This document shows positions 50,675 to 62,572 of a stretch of DNA of 64,000 bases, piece by piece. Origin of the DNA: Myotis daubentonii (lineage: Eukaryota; Chordata; Mammalia; Chiroptera; Vespertilionidae). Made by a program: the position numbers and the translations under genes. The notes under the pieces were generated by a model, which searched no databases, had not been told where the DNA came from, and was given only the letters and a program-made list of their open reading frames with translations. The stretch's first letter is position 1, and every line of letters starts with the position of its first letter. The stretch lies in NCBI RefSeq assembly GCF_963259705.1, contig NC_081846.1:95802641-95866640 (forward strand). The letters are read 5' to 3'.

Positions 50675-52977
50675 TACAATTAAGGAGGACTGGCTTTGGC
50701 GTTTTTTTGTGTGAATCCGTTAAAATGGTGACGATTCCGGTAAATACTTCTAAGCAAACTGTCTAATTTCTGTAAAACTGTTAAAATACACAATGATAGT
50801 TCCCAGAAATGATTAAGAACGTGTACCAAACACCTCAAGTACACGTAAATAGATTCTTACTACATTTACTGTCGTATTCACTCACGGAGGTTTCCAGTGG
50901 AAAGCTGTGAAATGACGAAAATACTGGTAATATTTACAACTCCGGGTGCTTCCGGTGGCGTTTTCACGGGACTGTGCTTTCAAATACTAAGTGTTCATGC
51001 TTACAGAGCTCAGATTTGGTGTCTAAACCCTTGGAATCATGAGAATAGTGTTTCTGTTTACAATTAAGGAGGACTGGCTTTGGCGTTTTTTTGTGTGAAT
51101 CAGTTAAAATGGTGACGATTCCGGTAAATACTTCTAAGCAAACTGTCTAATTTTGGTAAAACTGTTAAAATACACATTGATAGTACCAAAAATAATTAAG
51201 AACGTGTACCAAACACCTCAAGTACACGTAAATAGATTCTTACTACATTTACTGTCGTATTCACTCACGGAGGTTTCCAGTGGAAAGCTGTGAAATGACG
51301 CAAATACTGGTAATATTTACAACTCCGGGTGCTTCCGGTGGCGTTTTCACGGGACTGTGCTTTCAAATACTAAGTGTTCATGCTTACAGAGCTCAGAATT
51401 GGTGTCTGAAGCCTTGGAATGACGAGAATAGTGTTTATGTTTACAATTAAGGAGGATTGGCTTTGGCGTTTTTTTGTGTGAATCAGTTAAAATGGTGACG
51501 ATTCCGGTAAATACTTCTAAGCAAACTGTCTAATTTTGGTAAAACTGTTAAAATACACAATGATAATATCCAAAAATGATTAAGAACGTGTACCAAACAC
51601 CTCAAGTACACGTAAATAGATTCTTACTACGTTTACTGTTGTATTCAATCACGGAGGTTTCCATTGGAAAGCTGTGAAATGACGCAAATACTGGTAATAT
51701 TTACAACTCCGGGTGCTTCCGGTGGCGTTTTCACGGGACTGTGCTTTCAAATACTAAGTGTTCATGCTTACAGAGCTCAGAATTGGTGTCTGAAGCCTTG
51801 GAATGACGAGAATAGTGTTTATGTTTACAATTAAGGAGGATTGGCTTTGGCGTTTTTTTGTGGGAATCAGTTAAAATGGTGACGATTCCAGTAAATACTT
51901 CTAAGCAAACTGTCTAATTTTGGTAAAACTGTTAAAATACACAATGATAGTACCCAAAAATGATTAAGAACGTGTAAGAAACACATCAAGTACACGTAAA
52001 TAGATTCTTACTACATTTACTGTTGTGTTCAATCACGGAAGTTTCCAGTGGAAAGCTGTGAAATGACGAAAATACTGGTAATATTTACAACTCCGGGTAC
52101 TTCCGGTGGCGTTTTCACGGGACTGTGGTTTCAAATACTAAGTGTTCATGCTTACAGAGCTCAAAATTGGTGTCTAAAGCCTTGGAATGACGAGAATAAT
52201 GTTTTTGTTTACAATTAAGGAGGACTGGCTTTGGCGTTTTTTTGTGTGAATCCGTTAAAATGGTGACGATTCCGGTAAGTACTTCTAAGCAAACTGTCTA
52301 ATTTTGGTAAAACTGTTAAAATACACAATGATAGCTCCAAGAAATGATTAAGAACGTGTAACAAACACCTCAAGTACACGTAAATAGATTCTTACTACAT
52401 TTACTGTCGTATTCACTCACGGAGGTTTCCAGTGGAAAGCTATGAAATGACGAAAATACTGGTAATATTTACAACTCCGGGTACTTCCGGGGACATTTTC
52501 ACGGGACTGTGCTTTCAAATACTAAGTGTTCATGCTTACAGAGCTCAGAATTGGTGTCTGAAGCCTTGGAATGACGAGAATAGTGTTTACGTTTACAATT
52601 AAGGAGGATTGGCTTTGGCGTTTTTTTGTGGGAATCAGTTAAAATGGTGACGATTCCAGTAAATACTTCGAAGCAAAATGTCTAATTTTGGTAAAACTGT
52701 TAAAATACACAATGATAGTACCCAAAAATGATTAAGAACGTGTAAGAAACACCTCAATTACACGTAAATAGATTCTTACTACATTTACTGTCGTATTCAC
52801 TCACGGAGGTTTCCAGTGGAAAGCTGTGTAATGACGAATATACTGGTAATATTTACAACTCCGGGTACTTCCGGTGGCGTTTTCACGGGACTGTGCTTTC
52901 AAATACTAAGTGTTCATGCTTACAGAGCTCAGAATTGGTGTCTAAACCCTTGGAATGACGCGAATAGTGCTTTTGTT
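50675..52977. repeat. 6-monomer HOR A-B-C-D-E-F, unit 3 (2303 bp)
   Basis: Monomers start at 50675, 51059, 51442, 51826, 52210 and 52594. Classes A to E match units 1 and 2 apart from rare changes (GGAATCATGAG in A). The F monomer lacks the GGCATT and TTCTCGGG marks and has a private ACTTCGAAGC, so the homogenised tract ends near 52.6 kb. Confidence 0.9.
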
Positions 52978-54513
52978 TACAATTAAGGAGGACTGGCTTT
53001 GGCGTTTTTTTGTGTGAATCCATTAAAATGGTGACGATTCCAGTAAATACTTCTAAGCAAACTGTCTAATTTCTGTAAAACTGTTAAAATACACAATGAT
53101 AGTTCCCAGAAATGATTAAGAACGTGTAATAAACACCGCAAGTACACGTAAAAAGTTTCTTACTACATTTACTGTCGTATTCAATCACGGAGGTTTCCAG
53201 TGGAAAGCTGTGAAATGACGCAAATACTGGTAATATTTACAACTCCGGGTGCTTCCGGTGGCGTTTTCACGGGACTGTGCTTTCAAATACTAAGTGTTCA
53301 TGCTTACAGAGCTCAGAATTGGTGTCTGAAGCCTTGGAATGACGAGAATAGTGTTTATGTTTACAATTAAGGAGGATTGGCTTTGGCGTTTTTTTGTGTG
53401 AATCAGTTAAAATGGTGACGATTCCGGTAAATACTTCTAAGCAAACTGTCTAATTTTGGTAAAACTGTTAAAATACACAATGATAGTATCCAAAAATGAT
53501 TAAGAACGTGTACCAAACACCTCAAGTACACGTAAATAGATTCTTACTACATTTACTGTTGTATTCTATCACGGAGGTTTCCAGTGGAAAGCTGTGAAAT
53601 GACGCAAATACTGGTAACATTTACAACTCCGGGTGCTTCCGGTGGCGTTTTCACGGGACTGTGCTTTCAAATACTAAGTGTTCATGCTTACAGAGCTCAG
53701 AATTGGTGTCTGAAGCCTTGGAATGACGAGAATAGTGCTTATGTTTACAATTAAGGAGGATTGGCTTTGGCGTTTTTTTGTGTGAATCAGTTAAAATGGT
53801 GATGATTCCGGTAAATACTTCTAAGCAAACTGTCTAATTTTGGTAAAACTGTTAAAATACACAATGATAGTACCCAAAAATGATTAAGAACGTGTAAGAA
53901 ACACATCAAGTACACGTAAATAGATTCTTACTACATTTACTGTTGTGTTCAATCACGGAAGTTTCCATTGGAAAGCTGTGAAATGACGAAAATACTGGTA
54001 ATATTTACAACTCCGGGTACTTCCGGTGGCGTTTTCACGGGACTGTGGTTTCAAATACTAAGTGTTCATGCTTACAGAGCTCAAAATTGGTGTCTAAAGC
54101 CTTGGAATGACGAGAATAGTGTTTTTGTTTACAATTAAGGAGGACTGGCTTTGGCGTTTTTTTGTGTGAATCCGTTAAAATGGTGACGATTCCGGTAAGT
54201 ACTTCTAAGCAAACTGTCTAATTTTGGTAAAACTGTTAAAATACACAATGATAGCTCCAAGAAATGATTAAGAACGTGTAACAAACACCTCAAGTACACG
54301 TAAATAGATTCTTACTACATTTACTGTCGTATTCACTCACGGAGGTTTCCAGTGGAAAGCTATGAAATGACGAAAATACTGGTAATATTTACAACTCCGG
54401 GTACTTCCGGGGACATTTTCACGGGACTGTGCTTTCAAATACTAAGTGTTCATGCTTACAGAGCTCAGAATTGGTGTCTGAAGCCTTGGAATGACGAGAA
54501 TAGTGTTTACGTT
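52978..54513. repeat. Monomers 139-142: A/C hybrid, C, D, E
   Basis: Starts are 52978, 53362, 53746 and 54130. Monomer 139 has an A head (AATTTCTGT, AACACCGCAAG, AAAAAGTTTC) and a B/C tail (GACGCAAATAC, GGGTGCTTCC); the switch lies between about 53160 and 53220. Monomer 140 is a C variant with AGTATCC, GTATTCTATC and GGTAACATTT. Monomer 141 is D with GGTGATGATTCC. The B monomer of the cycle is absent. Confidence 0.83.
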
Positions 54514-57500
54514 TACAATTAAGGAGGATTGGCTTTGGCGTTTTTTTGTGGGAATCAGTTAAAATGGTGACGATTCCAGTAAATACTTCTAAGCAAAATG
54601 TCTAATTTTGGTAAAACTGTTAAAATACACAATGATAGTACCCAAAAATGATTAAGAACGTGTAAGAAACACCTCAATTACACGTAAATAGATTCTTACT
54701 ACATTTACTGTCGTATTCACTCACGGAGGTTTCCAGTGGAAAGCTGTGTAATGACGAATATACTGGTAATATTTACAACTCCGGGTACTTCCGGTGGCGT
54801 TTTCACGGGACTGTGCTTTCAAATACTAAGTGTTCATGCTTACAGAGTTCAGAATTGGTGTCTAAACCCTTGGAATGACGCGAATAGTGCTTTTGTTTAC
54901 AATTAAGGAGGACTGGCTTTGGCGTTTTTTTGTGTGAATCCGTTAAAATGGTGACGATTCCGGTAAATACTTCTAAGCAAACTGTCTAATTTCTGTAAAA
55001 CTGTTAAAATACACAATGATAGTTCCCAGAAATGATTAAGAACGTGTAATAAACACCGCAAGTACACGTAAAAAGATTCTTACTACATTTACTGTTGTAT
55101 TCAATCACGGAGGTTTCCAGTGGAAAGGTGTGAAATGAAGAAAATACTTGGAATATTTACAACTCCGGGTACTTCCGGTGGCGTTTTCACGGGACTGTGC
55201 TTTCAAATACTAAGTGTTCATGCTTACAGAGCTCAGATTTGGTGTCTAAACCCTTGGAATGATGAGAATAGTGTTTCTGTTTACAATTAAGGAGGACTGG
55301 CTTTGGCGTTTTTTTGTGTGAATCAGTTAAAATGGTGACGATTCCGGTAAATACTTCTAAGCAAACTGTCTAATTTTGGTAAAACTGTTAAAATACACAT
55401 TGATAGTACCAAAAATAATTAAGAACGTGTACCAAACACCTCAAGTACACGTAAATAGATTCTTACTACATTTACTGTCGTATTCACTCACGGAGGTTTC
55501 CAGTGGAAAGCTGTGAAATGACGCAAATACTGGTAATATTTACAACTCCGGGTGCTTCCGGTGGCGTTTTCACGGGACTGTGCTTTCAAATACTAAGTGT
55601 TCATGCTTACAGAGCTCAGAATTGGTGTCTGAAGCCTTGGAATGACGAGAATAGTGTTTATGTTTACAATTAAGGAGGATTGGCTTTGGCGTTTTTTTGT
55701 GTGAATCAGTTAAAATGGTGACGATTCCGGTAAATACTTCTAAGCAAACTGTCTAATTTTGGTAAAACTGTTAAAATACACAATGATAATATCCAAAAAT
55801 GATTAAGAACGTGTACCAAATACCTCAAGTACACGTAAATAGATTCTTACTACGTTTACTGTTGTATTCAATCACGGAGGTTTCCATTGGAAAGCTGTGA
55901 AATGACGCAAATACTGGTAATATTTACAACTCCGGGTGCTTCCGGTGGCGTTTTCACGGGACTGTGCTTTCAAATACTAAGTGTTCATGCTTACAGAGCT
56001 CAAAATTGGTGTCTAAAGCCTTGGAATGACGAGAATAGTGTTTTTGTTTACAATTAAGGAGGACTGGCTTTGGCGTTTTTTTTGTGTGAATCCGTTAAAA
56101 TGGTGACGATTCCGGTAAGTACTTCTAAGCAAACTGTCTAATTTTGGTAAAACTGTTAAAATACACAATGATAGCTCCAAGAAATGATTAAGAACGTGTA
56201 ACAAACACCTCAAGTACACGTAAATAGATTCTTACTACATTTACTGTCGTATTCACTCACGGAGGTTTCCAGTGGAAAGCTATGAAATGACGAAAATACT
56301 GGTAATATTTACAACTCCGGGTACTTCCGGGGACATTTTCACGGGACTGTGCTTTCAAATACTAAGTGTTCATGCTTACAGAGCTCAGAATTGGTGTCTG
56401 AAGCCTTGGAATGACGAGAATAGTGTTTACGTTTACAATTAAGGAGGATTGGCTTTGGCGTTTTTTTGTGGGAATCAGTTAAAATGGTGACGATTCCAGT
56501 AAATACTTCTAAGCAAAATGTCTAATTTTGGTAAAACTGTTAAAATACACAATGATAGTACCCAAAAATGATTAAGAACGTGTAAGAAACACCTCAATTA
56601 CACGTAAATAGATTCTTACTACATTTACTGTCGTATTCACTCACGGAGGTTTCCAGTGGAAAGCTGTGTAATGACGAATATACTGGTAATATTTACAACT
56701 CCGGGTACTTCCGGTGGCGTTTTCACGGGACTGTGCTTTCAAATACTAAGTGTTCATGCTTACAGAGTTCAGAATTGGTGTCTAAACCCTTGGAATGACG
56801 CGAATAGTGCTTTTGTTTACAATTAAGGAGGACTGGCTTTGGCGTTTTTTTGTGTGAATCCGTTAAAATGGTGACGATTCCGGTAAATACTTCTAAGCAA
56901 ACTGTCTAATTTCTATAAAACTGTTAAAATACACAATGATAGTTCCCAGAAATGATTAAGAACGTGTAATAAACACCGCAAGTACACGAAAAAAGATTCT
57001 TACTACATTTACTGTCGTATTCAATCACGGAGGTTTCCAGTGGAAAGGTGTGAAATGAAGAAAATACTTGGAATATTTACAACTCCGGGTACTTCCGGTG
57101 GCGTCTTCACGGGACTGTGCTTTCAAATACTAAGTGTTCATGCTTACAGAGCTCAGATTTGGTGTCTAAACCCTTGGAATGATGAGAATAGTGTTTCTGT
57201 TTACAATTAAGGAGGACTGGCTTTGGCGTTTTTTTGTGTGAATCAGTTAAAATGGTGACGATTCCGGTAAATACTTCTAAGCAAACTGTCTAATTTTGGT
57301 AAAACTGTTAAAATACACATTGATAGTACCAAAAATAATTAAGAACGTGTACCAAACACCTCAAGTACACGTAAATAGATTCTTACTACATTTACTGTCG
57401 TATTCACTCACGGAGGTTTCCAGTGGAAAGCTGTGAAATGACGCAAATACTGGTAATATTTACAACTCCGGGTGCTTCCGGTGGCGTTTTCACGGGACTG

Positions 57501-58350
57501 TGCTTTCAAATACTAAGTGTTCATGCTTACAGAGCTCAGAATTGGTGTCTGAAGCCTTGGAATGACGAGAATAGTGTTTATGTTTACAATTAAGGAGGAT
57601 TGGCTTTGGCGTTTTTTTGTGTGAATCAGTTAAAATGGTGACGATTCCGGTAAATACTTCTAAGCAAACTGTCTAATTTTGGTAAAACTGTTAAAATACA
57701 CATTGATAGTACCAAAAATAATTAAGAATGTGTACCAAACACCTCAAGTACACGTAAATAGATTCTTACTACATTTACTGTCGTATTCACTCACGGAGGT
57801 TTCCAGTGGAAAGCTGTGAAATGACGCAAATACTGGTAATATTTACAACTCCGGGTGCTTCCGGTGGCGTTTTCACGGGACTGTGCTTTCAAATACTAAG
57901 TGTTCATGCTTACAGAGCTCAGAATTTGTGTCTGAAGCCTTGGAATGACGAGAATAGTGTTTATGTTTACAATTAAGGAGGATTGGCTTTGGCGTTTTTT
58001 TGTGTGAATCAGTTAAAATGGTGACGATTCCGGTAAATACTTCTAAGCAAACTGTCTAATTTTGGTAAAACTGTTAAAATACACATTGATAGTACCAAAA
58101 ATAATTAAGAATGTGTAACAAACACCTCAAGTACACGTAAATAGATTCTTACTACATTTACTGTCGTATTCACTCACGGAGGTTTCCAGTGGAAAGCTAT
58201 GAAATGACGAAAATACTGGTAATATTTACAACTCCGGGTACTTCCGGGGACATTTTCACGGGACTGTGCTTTCAAATACTAAGTGTTCATGCTTACAGAG
58301 CTCAGAATTGGTGTCTGAAGCCTTGGAATGACGAGAATAGTGTTTATGTT
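54514..58350. repeat. 10-monomer super-unit (3837 bp)
   Basis: Monomers 143-152 start at 54514, 54898, 55282, 55665, 56049, 56434, 56818, 57202, 57585 and 57968. The class string is F,A,B,C/D,E,F,A,B,B,B/E. Monomer 146 (55665) has a C head (GATAATATCC, CTACGTTTACTG) and a D tail (CAAAATTGG, CTAAAGCC). Monomer 152 (57968) has a B head and an E tail (GTAACAAAC, GCTATG, GGGGACAT). Marks shared with the next unit: AGAGTTCAG in F, CTGTTGTATTC in the first A, TTTCTATAAAAC in the second A, AAGAATGTGT in the second B. Confidence 0.87.
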
Positions 58351-61300
58351 TACAATTAAGGAGGATTGGCTTTGGCGTTTTTTTGTGGGAATCAGTTAAA
58401 ATGGTGACGATTCCAGTAAATACTTCTAAGCAAAATGTCTAATTTTGGTAAAACTGTTAAAATACACAATGATAGTACCCAAAAATGATTAAGAACGTGT
58501 AAGAAACACCTCAATTACACGTAAATAGATTCTTACTACATTTACTGTCGTATTCACTCACGGAGGTTTCCAGTGGAAAGCTGTGTAATGACGAATATAC
58601 TGGTAATATTTACAACTCCGGGTACTTCCGGTGGCGTTTTCACGGGACTGTGCTTTCAAATACTAAGTGTTCATGCTTACAGAGTTCAGAATTGGTGTCT
58701 AAACCCTTGGAATGACGCGAATAGTGCTTTTGTTTACAATTAAGGAGGACTGGCTTTGGCGTTTTTTTGTGTGAATCCGTTAAAATGGTGACGATTCCGG
58801 TAAATACTTCTAAGCAAACTGTCTAATTTCTGTAAAACTGTTAAAATACACAATGATAGTTCCCAGAAATGATTAAGAACGTGTAATAAACACCGCAAGT
58901 ACACGTAAAAAGATTCTTACTACATTTACTGTTGTATTCAATCACGGAGGTTTCCAGTGGAAAGGTGTGAAATGAAGAAAATACTTGGAATATTTACAAC
59001 TCCGGGTACTTCCGGTGGCGTTTTCACGGGACTGTGCTTTCAAATACTAAGTGTTCATGCTTACAGAGCTCAGATTTGGTGTCTAAACCCTTGGAATGAT
59101 GAGAATAGTGTTTCTGTTTACAATTAAGGAGGACTGGCTTTGGCGTTTTTTTGTGTGAATCAGTTAAAATGGTGACGATTCCGGTAAATACTTCTAAGCA
59201 AACTGTCTAATTTTGGTAAAACTGTTAAAATACACATTGATAGTACCAAAAATAATTAAGAACGTGTACCAAACACCTCAAGTACACGTAAATAGATTCT
59301 TACTACATTTACTGTCGTATTCACTCACGGAGGTTTCCAGTGGAAAGCTGTGAAATGACGCAAATACTGGTAATATTTACAACTCCGGGTGCTTCCGGTG
59401 GCGTTTTCACGGGACTGTGCTTTCAAATACTAAGTGTTCATGCTTACAGAGCTCAGAATTGGTGTCTGAAGCCTTGGAATGACGAGAATAGTGTTTATGT
59501 TTACAATTAAGGAGGATTGGCTTTGGCGTTTTTTTGTGTGAATCAGTTAAAATGGTGACGATTCCGGTAAATACTTCTAAGCAAACTGTCTAATTTTGGT
59601 AAAACTGTTAAAATACACAATGATAATATCCAAAAATGATTAAGAACGTGTACCAAATACCTCAAGTACACGTAAATAGATTCTTACTACGTTTACTGTT
59701 GTATTCAATCACGGAGGTTTCCATTGGAAAGCTGTGAAATGACGCAAATACTGGTAATATTTACAACTCCGGGTGCTTCCGGTGGCGTTTTCACGGGACT
59801 GTGCTTTCAAATACTAAGTGTTCATGCTTACAGAGCTCAGAATTGGTGTCTGAAGCCTTGGAATGACGAGAATAGTGTTTATGTTTACAATTAAGGAGGA
59901 TTGGCTTTGGCGTTTTTTTGTGGGAATCAGTTAAAATGGTGACGATTCCGGTAAATACTTCTAAGCAAACTGTCTAATTTTGGTAAAACTGTTAAAATAC
60001 ACAATGATAGTACCCAAAAATGATTAAGAACGTGTAAGAAACACATCAAGTACACGTAAATAGATTCTTACTACATTTACTGTTGTGTTCAATCACGGAA
60101 GTTTCCAGTGGAAAGCTGTGAAATGACGAAAATACTGGTAATATTTACAACTCCGGGTACTTCCGGTGGCGTTTTCACGGGACTGTGGTTTCAAATACTA
60201 AGTGTTCATGCTTACAGAGCTCAAAATTGGTGTCTAAAGCCTTGGAATGACGAGAATAGTGTTTTTGTTTACAATTAAGGAGGACTGGCTTTGGCGTTTT
60301 TTTTGTGTGAATCCGTTAAAATGGTGACGATTCCGGTAAGTACTTCTAAGCAAACTGTCTAATTTTGGTAAAACTGTTAAAATACACAATGATAGCTCCA
60401 AGAAATGATTAAGAACGTGTAACAAACACCTCAAGTACACGTAAATAGATTCTTACTACATTTACTGTCGTATTCACTCACGGAGGTTTCCAGTGGAAAG
60501 CTATGAAATGACGAAAATACTGGTAATATTTACAACTCCGGGTACTTCCGGGGACATTTTCACGGGACTGTGCTTTCAAATACTAAGTGTTCATGCTTAC
60601 AGAGCTCAGAATTGGTGTCTGAAGCCTTGGAGTGACGAGAATAGTGTTTACGTTTACAATTAAGGAGGATTGGCTTTGGCGTTTTTTTGTGGGAATCAGT
60701 TAAAATGGTGACGATTCCAGTAAATACTTCTAAGCAAAATGTCTAATTTTGGTAAAACTGTTAAAATACACAATGATAGTACCCAAAAATGATTAAGAAC
60801 GTGTAAGAAACACCTCAATTACACGTAAATAGATTCTTACTACATTTACTGTCGTATTCACTCACGGAGGTTTCCAGTGGAAAGCTGTGTAATGACGAAT
60901 ATACTGGTAATATTTACAACTCCGGGTACTTCCGGTGGCGTTTTCACGGGACTGTGCTTTCAAATACTAAGTGTTCATGCTTACAGAGTTCAGAATTGGT
61001 GTCTAAACCCTTGGAATGACGCGAATAGTGCTTTTGTTTACAATTAAGGAGGACTGGCTTTGGCGTTTTTTTGTGTGAATCCGTTAAAATGGTGACGATT
61101 CCGGTAAATACTTCTAAGCAAACTGTCTAATTTCTATAAAACTGTTAAAATACACAATGATAGTTCCCAGAAATGATTAAGAACGTGTAATAAACACCGC
61201 AAGTACACGTAAAAAGATTCTTACTACATTTACTGTCGTATTCAATCACGGAGGTTTCCAGTGGAAAGGTGTGAAATGAAGAAAATACTTGGAATATTTA

Positions 61301-62572
61301 CAACTCCGGGTACTTCCGGTGGCGTTTTCACGGGACTGTGCTTTCAAATACTAAGTGTTCATGCTTACAGAGCTCAGATTTGGTGTCTAAACCCTTGGAA
61401 TGATGAGAATAGTGTTTCTGTTTACAATTAAGGAGGACTGGCTTTGGCGTTTTTTTGTGTGAATCAGTTAAAATGGTGACGATTCCGGTAAATACTTCTA
61501 AGCAAACTGTCTAATTTTGGTAAAACTGTTAAAATACACATTGATAGTACCAAAAATAATTAAGAACGTGTACCAAACACCTCAAGTACACGTAAATAGA
61601 TTCTTACTACATTTACTGTCGTATTCACTCACGGAGGTTTCCAGTGGAAAGCTGTGAAATGACGCAAATACTGGTAATATTTACAACTCCGGGTGCTTCC
61701 GGTGGCGTTTTCACGGGACTGTGCTTTCAAATACTAAGTGTTCATGCTTACAGAGCTCAGAATTGGTGTCTGAAGCCTTGGAATGACGAGAATAGTGTTT
61801 ATGTTTACAATTAAGGAGGATTGGCTTTGGCGTTTTTTTGTGTGAATCAGTTAAAATGGTGACGATTCCGGTAAATACTTCTAAGCAAACTGTCTAATTT
61901 TGGTAAAACTGTTAAAATACACATTGATAGTACCAAAAATAATTAAGAATGTGTACCAAACACCTCAAGTACACGTAAATAGATTCTTACTACATTTACT
62001 GTCGTATTCACTCACGGAGGTTTCCAGTGGAAAGCTGTGAAATGACGAAAATACTGGTAATATTTACAACTCCGGGTGCTTCCGGTGGCGTTTTCACGGG
62101 ACTGTGCTTTCAAATACTAAGTGTTCATGCTTACAGAGCTCAGAATTGGTGTCTGAAGCCTTGGAATGACGAGAATAGTGTTTATGTTTACAATTAAGGA
62201 GGATTGGCTTTGGCGTTTTTTTGTGTGAATCAGTTAAAATGGTGACGATTCCGGTAAATACTTCTAAGCAAACTGTCTAATTTTGGTAAAACTGTTAAAA
62301 TACACAATGATAGTATCCAAAAATGATTAAGAACAAGTAAGAAACATCTCAAGTACACGTAAATAGATTCTTACTACATTTACTGTCGTATTCACTCACG
62401 GAGGTTTCCAGTGGAAAGCTGTGAAATGACGAAAATACTGGTAATATTTACAACTCCGGGTGCTTCCGGTGGCGTTTTCACGGGACTGTGCTTTCAAATA
62501 CTAAGTGTTCATGCTTACAGAGCTCAGAATTGGTGTCTGAAGCCTTGGAATGACGAGAAAAGTGTTTATGTT
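58351..62572. repeat. 11-monomer super-unit (4222 bp)
   Basis: Monomers 153-163 start at 58351, 58735, 59119, 59502, 59886, 60270, 60655, 61039, 61423, 61806 and 62189. The class string is F,A,B,C,D,E,F,A,B,B,C-like. It parallels the preceding unit, except that C and D are separate complete monomers where that unit has one C/D fusion. The E monomers of the two units are exactly 4221 bp apart (56049 and 60270). Monomer 163 has AGTATCC and a private AAGAACAAGTAAG. Confidence 0.85.
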
